Shown here in pieces: positions 55,284 through 64,000 of a DNA stretch of 64,000 nt. Below the pieces are notes generated by a model. That model had not been told where the DNA came from and made no database searches. It saw only the letters and a list, made by a program, of their open reading frames with translations. The stretch comes from Notolepis coatsorum (taxonomy: Eukaryota; Chordata; Actinopteri; Aulopiformes; Paralepididae). The position numbers and the translations under genes were made by a program. The stretch is from the NCBI GenBank assembly GCA_963971535.1, contig OZ020592.1, positions 58,874,324-58,938,323 on the forward strand, written 5' to 3'. Position 1 is the first letter of the stretch. Each line of letters starts with the position of its first letter.

Positions 55284-56371
55284 CCAGTTCATTATTTTCC
55301 CCGCGAAAATTATTGTTCTCCCTTCGATTATTTTCGCGCAACCTCAGTTCATCACTCGTTCAGACAAACTTAGATCTCTTATTAAGATTACAAATGTACA
55401 ACACATTTCGTCGGACAAAACACTGGCTATATATGCTAGCAACATAACCAAACAATCTGACTTCATCTTGGGGCGAGTGGGAGTTCGTGTTTAAGGAACA
55501 GGAAGCTACTTTTACTTGGAAATCAGCGTCGCCCCGAACACATTCGAACAATTATAACGTTGCAGTGGTACAAACGTTCACATCTAGTAGTCTTTAGATG
55601 ACTAAATATAGATGAATACTCATGAAATTTGATATATATACTCTAAAATAAGTATGATTTCATATCACCTACCTTTCGACGTGAAAATCTGGTGGGGCTG
55701 TGAGGAAAGATCCAGAATGCCGCGCAAGATGGGGCGTGACCGAAGTTGGGTTTGGGCGTTCCCAGATAAAGAGGGTGACCGGGATTGGTTTACGTTCCGT
55801 TAAGCGTTTGCCCTATGCTGTGTGTGGCTGTGATCGCTGATGAGGAAATAAGAGAATAGATATTTCAGCCCGCGTCTATAGCGTGCATAAGTACACATAT
55901 ACTATCGATAATCTAGCGTTTATTTGAAAACGATTCATAAATAGGCAGAAAAATTACAACGTTTTTGTGTATTCTAGAATATTCCAGTAAATGCCTTTTA
56001 TCACGGAATCTTTATATTTTCGAGGGCTTTTCAAAATGATATAAAACAAAAATGAACCGATAAAAAAACAATCCGTTTCGACAATGTTGACTGCAAACAG
56101 GTCATTGATAAGCGACGGGCAGATTAGACACATAGCCATAATTTAAAACATAGATTAGGCGTTTCTAACGCTAACATTGAAGTGGATGATGGCATTCAAC
56201 GGGGTAAAAAGGTAAACAAGGTAGGCACTGATAGTGTTAAGCGTCATTTAGTACTCAAAACCCAAAGTCTCAGACTTGTGACTTGCTTGAGACATGCCCG
56301 TCTTGACTTGGGACTTTACTTGGGAATTGCCAGTCTTGACTTAGGACTTGGGTCCCACCTCTGGTTTCAAC

Positions 56372-59007
56372 CAATAGACAGAAGCATCCGATGCATACTG
56401 TTCTCAACAAATACCGATCAGACCGATCCCAGGCTACAAGGGGGTCGTACTGGTATAAGACAATCTCCTTAACACTAAAATATCATATACCACACCAAGA
56501 GCCATGTGTAACACAAGACAAAAACAAAGCAAAGTGACTTAATTGTATGCATTTCTTTTTGGCACATGGAAACATGTTAGATCTCTCTAATGGAGGAAAA
56601 TAGATTAAATGTCAATCGTTTTTGTCCAATGACCTCAAAGTATTGGTCTTATGTTGTCTATTCACCTTATTTTGTCCTAGTCCACTTTTGTGGGGGTAGT
56701 ACAATTTCCAGCTGCTGATGCCAGAGCCAGTGTTGATCTTCGCAAACTGAATCAATAATACATCTAGACAAAACTGCTTAGCTAGCTCGTTCTCCTCAAC
56801 ATAGAAAAATGTGAAAAGAACAAATGGCTTGGTGTTTTTCATTCAAAATTGATGAGTCAAAGGCTAATATCCCTTTCTAGATAACCTACTATTGTGCCAC
56901 AGGAAGTGGAATCACAAGAGCACCAAAGCTAGCAATGTCCTTGGTACCTAGAAACATGAGGCGAATACTGTTCAGTAGAAGTAATGGATTGGATCCGTAC
57001 TCCGTATTAAATGAGTGCTAATCTCCTGATAATGCACTCGTAAGGCTGGCTTTACATGGTGAAACTTCCAATGCGACTTTAGTTGCATAGTGTAAAGCCC
57101 TCTGCAACACACTTGAAACTTCTTTGAAACTCAGCTGCAACATCTGAACTTCCAATCAAAACGGCCATAACGTGCCAGGTGATGATGTCAAGCTAATGAC
57201 TGTTGATATCTTTTCAACTGATCAACTCTCGAGTAGCCTTTGTGGGTCTTTCACCCACATGCATAGGTTGTGTTTCTTCCTCTAAGCATATCAACAAGCA
57301 TTAGTGCACAGATAGCTTTCACTGCTGTGATTTGATTTATGAATGTAAAACGATTATGTTGGACAAATATCCTAGTCTTTCGAGACTGAGCTAGCATGGC
57401 AGTGTCAGTATTAATTTAGACATAATCACTAAGTTGCCACTTGGGTAAACAATACCGGCTCTCCCAAAATAAAGCATGTGTCAAATTTGTTCATAAACAT
57501 TATTCATTTGGGGACTGAGATTTCTGGCAAGCAAGCCAGCCTTGTTGTCAAACATAATGTGAGATTATATTTACTGTTTGTCAACCATAATATAATATAA
57601 TAATAATAATGCATAGGCAATGTTATTGACAGAAAGACTTGCTAGCATAAAGTTAGCTGCAGGCAAATTTTCACTGTGAAGAGGAGGTGGTTCTCGGGCA
57701 GTTCTTACATGGGAAAGCCAAATTACCTGCTCATTCCATGTAATTGTTGACTCAGACATCAACCAGTCAGGCACCTTTCCTCGTGGCCCTGGTGGATCCA
57801 GTAAATTATATATAACCAATATAGCTAGCTAACAGTCTAGTAACTGTTACACAAAGTGATACAAATTGTTGTGATTAAAGTGTCACTGTATAAAGCCAGC
57901 GTAACCTAGCAACGCCCTACATTTACCACTACACTTCCGTCCCACACCGGCAAAACAGCAGAAATAAGTGTCACTTGTTTTTTTTATTAGATTAGATTCA
58001 CATCACAGCAGTGTCAAAAAATCTCATGGTATAGCACTCTTCACTTTAATTAACTGGCCAATACTTCGAATCGTTATCTGCAGTGAAAATATTTTGTTCT
58101 CAGGCGTCAGAAGCAGTTTGAGTCTGTGTCTAGAGCGCATAAAAGATGCAAAGAGATACAAGAGTGAAGATAATAGGAAAGTGAAGGGGGAATTCTAGGT
58201 TCAGCTTAGGCAAATCTCCCTTTCATTTCAGCAGTTTAGAAGTAGGAGTGGGAGTCCGGCAGGCTGGATAATAATTCCTGGAAACTGGGATCTACAGACC
58301 GGAGTTAAGTGGATGTTAGGGCTGAAAGAAATCTTTCATTGGCTGCAGAACATTTTATAACAACTTCATGAAGCCTCCGCAGACAGACATGTCCTCCTGG
58401 ATCTGATTCCTCTATCCATTCAGACAGACCGTGTGCATGCACACACAATCACGCAAACACACACACACATATTCCCTGTGGAGGACCTTGTGAAAGAAAT
58501 ATGGCCATGTGTACGCACGTTCATGCATACATTACACTATAGGAGTACTGATCTAGAATTACTGTCCGACTGCCCATGACCATCTGTGACAAGGCTATCC
58601 ATACCTTGTGCACTGAAAGGCTTTAAAACACAATGAGAAGCGTTACTACAAAAAGCACTCTCACCATGAACACACCTGATTTTAAATCAAGGCTTTGTTG
58701 ATCAACTAATCAAGAGCACTTGCATCAATTAACTCCTAACAAACAAAGACATGTCCAGTTACTGTTTTAAAATGAATGTAGGGCTGAACTATTGTGATAT
58801 ATGAATAATGAAATACAAACCACCACCCACAAACTTGCTCAAACTATTTACAATAAGATTTAACATGTGGATGTATGAAGGAACCCCCATGAAGGAGTCT
58901 CTCCTTCACACACCATCTCGTTCAGAATAACAGAGAACAGAAGATTGTACAGATCAGCATGAATTTATGAAGACAAACACAGCCACAAACCTCATGATAA
59001 TTTAAAG
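56372..59007. other. No gene; a possible old DNA element at 57050-57900
   Basis: GGCTGGCTTTACATGGTGAA at 57050 and CACTGTATAAAGCCAGCGTA at 57880-57900 form imperfect inverted ends, a pattern known from fish DNA transposons. No transposase. Otherwise unique-looking DNA with CA tracts near 58440-58470. Confidence 0.4.
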
Positions 59008-59015
59008 GGATAGCA

Positions 59016-59692
59016 TAGGGCTGGGCGATATGGCCAAAAATGATATCGCGATAACGATATCAATAAAACAAATCTATACAAAAAAATAGAATATACAAAA
59101 ACAATTTTTTATTTTATTTTTTTAACAGCAGATGTATCTTTATTTTGCAGCAATTCTTTGTTGTTGCCGCCATCTTTAGTGTTACATCCCCTCACACTCC
59201 AGTTCTCAGGCTGCAGCTGGTTTGAAAGCGAAAGTAAACCGGCTTCTCTGCTGGCTGTGGCTCCAGGGGAGTTGAACAGTTCTGGCTCTGCTAGTTTCTT
59301 TTCTATCTTTCGGTGCTTTTTTGGTGGACAAACCACCGGACATGTGCACCGTGACTCATGACTGGAGACTAGCTCTGCTACCACACATAGCCTACTGTGT
59401 ACAGACGGTTTCAAACTGTATTTTAAATTAGAAAGCAAACAAAATAAAAGAGAAAAATAAATCTCAATTTGGTCAGTATTGTCATTTGGACAAGCAAAGC
59501 CATTACTTTAAGTTGCAGGCAAGAAAGACAAGTCTGTCCACTGTCTCTGGTTTTAAAACTGCCCTGTTGCAGGTATAATAAAAAAAATAAAAATAAAAAT
59601 AAAAAATTATTTTTTCTATATATATTTTTTCCTATATTGATTATTAAAATATATCACAATAATTATCGTTATCGTTATATCGCCCAGCCCTA
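59016..59692. mobile_element. Non-autonomous hAT element (677 bp), perfect 8-bp duplication
   Basis: It starts TAGGGCTGGGCGATATGGCC and ends GTTATATCGCCCAGCCCTA. GGATAGCA flanks both sides (59008-59015 and 59693-59700). No transposase frame. Confidence 0.9.
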
Positions 59693-59700
59693 GGATAGCA

Positions 59701-60388
59701 CGTTGGCAGGTAAAGGGGGCTGTATAATGGTCAAAACCTAAATGTAGCGTGCTCCCCAATACAGACAGGGGCCAATACTGCAGAGGCTCCCTCGAGCAAG
59801 AGAACCTAGCATTAGTACTGTATAGCCTACTAAGTATAGCCTGTGTGTAACAACTTGCTGCATGGATGAGTGCTAAATAAATACTGTGATGCAATTCAAT
59901 ATAGCATTGTTGTGGTCGTACCTTCTTATAGAAATAAACCATAACGGGCAATACATAAAGACACAGAACTGCCAAAAGATCAGCATTTTTATCCCTGGCG
60001 GAGGGAAATAAGATGGTCAAGAAGGATTTTCAACAACTAACACATTGATACCCGGAGTTCTGTGCTCCGTTTATGTTTATGAAATTGTCCCACGTTTTCC
60101 CTTCCAATCCCGTTCCAGGTCATCATGAAATTGGGTGCAGAGGAGCATACAGTATTCTCTAGAGACCGTATCAGCAGCCAGGCCCCTGATCTGTGGAACA
60201 CAAGACACACTGCCGCCACGACGGGTCACATGAGACGTGTCAAGTACTGCTCCCGAGCACCAATAAGAAGTTCCACTCTGCAGCACGTCAACAGGAAGAA
60301 ACTAATCTCTTCTCATCCATTGTTCTACACACACAAGAGACAGTGACGGCAAGAAGGGATGAGTGGAAGTCAAGCTGACACAGGAGCA
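59701..60388. other. Unique DNA, nothing recognised
   Basis: No exon with splice sites, RNA or repeat family could be supported. Confidence 0.35.
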
Positions 60389-60805
60389 GGAGGAGGAGGA
60401 GGAGGAGGAGGAGGAGGAGGAGGAGGAGGAGGAGGAGGAGGAGGAGGAGGAGGAGGAGGAGGAGGAGGAGGAGGAGGAGGAGGAGGAGGAGGAGGAGGAG
60501 GAGGAGGAGGAGGAGGAGGAGGAGGAGGAGGAGGAGGAGGAAGAGGAGAAGAAGAAGAAGAAGAAGAAGAAGAAGAAGAAGAAAGAAGAAGAAGAAGAAG
60601 AAGAAGAAGAAGAAGAAGAAGAAGAAGAAGAAGAAGAAGAAGAAGAAGAAGAAGAAGAAGAAGAAGAAGAAGAAGAAGAAGAAGAAGAAGAAGAAGAAGA
60701 AGAAGAAGAAGAAGAAGAAGAAGAAGAAGAAGAAGAAGAAGAAGAAGAAGAAGAAGAAGAAGAAGAAGAAGAAGAAGAAGAAGAAGAAGAAGAAGAAGAA
60801 GAGCT
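60389..60805. repeat. Compound (GGA)n-(GAA)n trinucleotide repeat, ~415 bp
   Basis: About 50 GGA units pass at about 60545 into about 80 GAA units with a single interruption at about 60583. The tract is a pure purine strand. Imperfect ~40-bp repeats (GAGCTACTGGAGCAGAGAAG-like) follow to 60880. The Gly/Glu/Arg-only frames are artefacts. Confidence 0.95.
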
Positions 60806-61182
60806 ACTGGAGCAGAGAAGAAGAAGAAGAGCTGCTACTGGAGCAGAGGAGAAGAAGAAGAGCTGCTACTGGAGCAGAATAGTTTATTTATTAACGTTAT
60901 ATACCACGGTGAAAAGCAAGCAACAAACAAGTAAATAACATGTAGTTGGACCAACATTGTATTGAAGTATAAAAACTGCTTTTTCTCTCAATAGGGGCGG
61001 CCGTCGACTGCAGTGTATTTCGCCCTTAATCCACCATCTGCCCACAATCGCTGCAAAGAGAAAGGGAGAGATGCTTCAATCAGGACTCTGGTCCACAGCT
61101 GCCTAATGAAGAGAGGAGGAAAGTAGGGTAGGAGAAGTAGGCTACTGTACACACACGATCACATTCACGTGCTTTCTCTTTT

Positions 61183-61355
<173 letters not shown>

Positions 61356-61564
61356 CTCTTATCTCTTCCTCTGTGTCTCTCTTATCTTTCTCTTTCTCTC
61401 TCTCCAATTGGGTCACACTGGTTATGGTTTGTCCTCCAGGCACTAAGGTAAAGAAAGAGGTGTTGGTGGTGGAGAAGAAGGAGGAGGGGTGGGGTTTCCA
61501 GAAGTGAGAGTTCAAGGTCACAACTTGGGTCTGTTTCAATAATACAGGCCTGGAGAGAGAACAC

Positions 61565-62050
61565 TCAACGTGTCTAAAGCATTAAAGCAATGGAGAACAC
61601 TCAACGTGTCTAAAGCATTAAAGCAATGGAGAACACTCAACGTGTCTAAAGCATTAAAGCAATGGAGAACACTCAACGTGTCTAAAGCATTAAAGCAATG
61701 GAGAACACTAAACGTGTCTAAAGCATTAAAGAAATGGAGAACACTCAATGTGTCTAAAGCATTAAAGCAATGGAGAACACTCAACGTGTCTAAAGCATTA
61801 AAGCAATGGAGAACACTCAACGTGTCTAAAGCATTAAAGCAATGGAGAACACTCAACGTGTCTAAAGCATTAAAGCAATGGAGAACACTCAACGTGTCTA
61901 AAGCATTAAAGCAATGGAGAACACGCAACGTGTCTAAAGCATTAAAGCAATGGAGAACACTAAACGTGTCTAAAGCATTAAAGCAATGGAGAACACTCAA
62001 CTTGTCTAAAGCATTAAAACAATGGAGAACACGAAACTTGTCTAAAGCAG
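61565..62050. repeat. 36-bp minisatellite, about 13 copies
   Basis: The unit is AACGTGTCTAAAGCATTAAA then GCAATGGAGAACACTC, with few differences between copies. A 36-bp unit is a multiple of three, so both strands show long repetitive open frames. Confidence 0.95.
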
Positions 62051-62737
62051 GGTCTCATACACCCCCCCACCCCACCACCGCAGCCACAGAGGAAGAAAAG
62101 CTCTCAGTGTGTGTCCGTGACTGGACGACCAACGCCATCAATCAGCCAAGGCCACCAGCACGGGGATAAAGAGACAGGCTGCAAATCACCCCTCAAGATG
62201 GGTACCGTTAACACAACCTCTTTATAGGCCAGAAGCGGGGCAGGGGGGCTAACGTGACTCAGCCCCTTTAGAGGGGGACCGGATGATTTACAGGCCACAG
62301 CAGCAAAGTAACCAATCTGTGGCTTCCTTCCTTTTCTCTCTCTCAATCTCTCTCTCTCCCAGCCCTCTCTCCATCACTATGTGTGTGTCTCTCTCTTCCT
62401 CTCTCTCTGCTTCTCTACAGCGCGGCCAAGGGCAGAGTCATGAGGGAAATCAAAGTAAAACGCTGGCTAAATAAAATAACTGCGGCATGGTTTTCCCTTA
62501 ATGGTGGTTACAATGGTCTGGTGGTTTCTGGTTTGTACTGGGTCATATATAACGCTCATTATTATCCTGGACTGAACCAACACATTACACAGTTGCCCTT
62601 CATGAGACAATTCCTGATAAAAACACAACTTGTTCTTCTATGTTTGTCCTGGAAGTTGTTTCTCTGGGAGCTATTATCCTACTACTATAATTGGAAAGTG
62701 GTCAGTGTGCATGTTTGTTTGTCTGTAATTGGAGAGC

Positions 62738-62877
<140 letters not shown>

Positions 62878-63042
62878 CAATGTAACTCAGGTTCCAAACA
62901 TGAAGGAGTGTGTTAGCCACTCACCTGTTCAGCCTTCCGAGTCTATTCCAACCATGATATCCATCAGTGATATGAATTCACACTTTATAATCCTCTTTGT
63001 CTCAGGGTTAAGATCCTCTTTGTTACAGGGTTAAATACTAAC

Positions 63043-63135
63043 ATAGCTAACACAACTGTGGATTATGAATGAAGAGCTAACACAACTGTGGATTATGAAT
63101 GAAGAGCTAACACAACTGTGGATTATGAATGAAGG
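63043..63135. repeat. 30-bp tandem repeat, three copies
   Basis: The unit is GAGCTAACACAACTGTGGAT then TATGAATGAA, repeated three times with almost no change. Confidence 0.9.
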
Positions 63136-63185
63136 TCTGGTCCAGATCACGATGCAAACACAAACAATACAGTTTGTATTGTAAA

Positions 63186-63600
63186 CCTTAATACAGTTAG
63201 CTAGTAGTGAATGGGCAGACAACTCCTTAATAAGTTAATACAGTTAGCTAGTAGTGAATGGGCAGACAACTCCTTAATACAGTTAGCTAGTAGTGAATGG
63301 GCAGACAACTCCTTAATACAGTTAGCTAGTAGTGAATGGGCAGACAACTCCTTAATAAGTTAATACAGTTAGCTAGTAGTGAATGGGCAGACAACTCCTT
63401 AATAAGTTAATACAGTTAGCTAGTAGTGAATGGGCAGACAACTCCTTAATACAGTTAGCTAGTAGTGAATGGGCAGACAACTCCTTAATACAGTTAGCTA
63501 GTAGTGAATGGGCAGACAACTCCTTAATAAGTTAATACAGTTAGCTAGTAGTGAATGGGCAGACAACTCCTTAATACAGTTAGCTAGTAGTGAATGTGAA
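63186..63600. repeat. Minisatellite with two alternating unit lengths (~39 and ~50 bp)
   Basis: The common unit TACAGTTAGCTAGTAGTGAA then TGGGCAGACAACTCCTTAA is followed either directly by the next unit or by an extra TAAGTTAA-type spacer. There are about ten units. Confidence 0.9.
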
Positions 63601-64000
63601 CCAAGATCACAATGACTAGAGTGCAGTCATTCATCAACAGATGCCTGAGGCGGATCCTGAACATCCACTGGCCAGATACCATCAGTAACAATGATCTCTG
63701 GCAGAGAACGGGCAAACAACCAGTGGAAGAACAAATCAAGAGAAGAAAGTGGGGATGGATCGGCCACACACTACGCAAACCAAACACCAGCACCACCAGA
63801 CAGGCCCTTAGATGGAACCCCCAAGGCAAAAGGAAGAGAGGCCGGCCCAAGAACACCTGGCGCAGGGACTTGGAGACAGACATCACACAGAGCGGACTGA
63901 CATGGAAACAGCTGGAAAGCAAAGCACAGGACAGAGGACCCTGGCGAACTGTTGTCGACGGCCTATGCTCCCCCAAAAGGAGCGATAGGCGTAAGTAAGT
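63601..64000 (+). pseudogene. C-terminus of a non-LTR retrotransposon ORF2
   Basis: The frame 63612-63998 reads [52 protein letters not shown] and [15 protein letters not shown], then a stop. This is a familiar end of the 'endonuclease-reverse transcriptase' proteins of animal LINEs. Its catalytic domains are absent on the left, so it is 5'-truncated. The window ends in its TAAG repeat tail. Confidence 0.75.

Larger units (their letters stand above)
51340..56240. mobile_element. TTAA-target element G (4.9 kb) carrying a Psq/PHD gene relic
   Basis: It starts TTAACACTTTGAGTGCCAGC, identical over 20 bases to element F, and ends GGCACTGATAGTGTTAA. The first 450 bp include the exon-like block with GTAAGG donor at 51700-51761. 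The last 390 bp match the right half of H. About 4 kb in the middle (51800-55850) is absent from the other members and contains the minus-strand gene relic, a fold-back repeat and a GA microsatellite (55248-55280). Confidence 0.8.
49382..56363. mobile_element. hAT MITE split by 6.7 kb of nested insertions
   Basis: The left half (49382-49506) starts CAGAGGTGTGGACTTGAGTC. The right half (about 56241-56363) ends CTTGGGTCCCACCTCTG. Both have the repeated 'gacttg' pattern of a well-known fish hAT MITE. Flanks GTTTCAAT (49374-49381) and GTTTCAAC (56364-56371) match at 7 of 8 bases. Everything between 49507 and 56240 arrived later. Confidence 0.85.

Noticed and set aside
60359-60938. 191-codon Glu-, Arg- and Gly-only frames
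   Set aside because: They are the three readings of the GGA/GAA trinucleotide repeat.
61536-62169. Repetitive 154- and 199-codon frames
   Set aside because: A 36-bp minisatellite keeps frame on both strands; no start context, splice or family support.

Overview
This is nuclear DNA from a vertebrate, almost certainly a teleost fish. The genes have short coding exons in multi-kilobase introns. Dinucleotide to tetranucleotide microsatellites are very abundant. The repeats are typically fish-like: tRNA-derived SINEs, L1/Tx1-like and L2-like LINEs, many hAT and TTAA-target DNA elements. The species cannot be named from the sequence.

Host genes. Two convergent genes are recognisable. The last coding exon of a PDZ-domain gene, best read as pdzd7, lies at 229-372 on the plus strand. 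All five coding exons of an lzts2 orthologue (leucine zipper tumour suppressor 2, Fez1 family) lie on the minus strand between 26961 and 6773. The five exons join without a frame break into a 699-residue protein. Tail-to-tail PDZD7/LZTS2 is also the human arrangement at 10q24, so the synteny supports both names. A 5' untranslated exon of lzts2 must lie further right, but I could not place it.

The rest is mostly transposable elements in nested layers. From 7.7 to 18 kb (lzts2 introns 4 and 3) there are TTAA-flanked elements (one inside another), an L1/Tx1-like LINE with a 17-bp target-site duplication, a SINE split by a 923-bp hAT element, and another hAT inside an AT repeat. From 21.9 to 26.2 kb (intron 1) there is a LINE carrying two SINEs, then a TTAA element carrying a 1.4-kb long-inverted-repeat element with a 9-bp duplication. 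From 29.9 to 31.45 kb one hAT element sits inside another. From 34.1 to 44.65 kb there is an L2-like LINE, a LINE fragment that is an exact copy of DNA 3 kb away, and a nearly full-length L1/Tx1-like LINE (37753-44645) with an intact ORF1 and a decayed ORF2. From 49.38 to 56.36 kb a small hAT element has been split by almost 7 kb of later insertions. The largest of these is a 4.9-kb TTAA element holding a minus-strand gene relic with a Psq-type helix-turn-helix and a PHD finger. From 60.3 to 63.6 kb there are very large simple repeats and minisatellites, and the window ends in a LINE ORF2 C-terminus.

The most notable observations are these: (1) the TTAA element family, whose members share an exon-like block ending in a GTAAGG splice donor at constant spacing and phase, one member carrying the Psq/PHD gene; (2) the exact 921-bp templated insertion at 34643-35563 with a 200-bp target duplication; (3) the long-inverted-repeat element at 24252-25627; and (4) two DSGxxS motifs in LZTS2.
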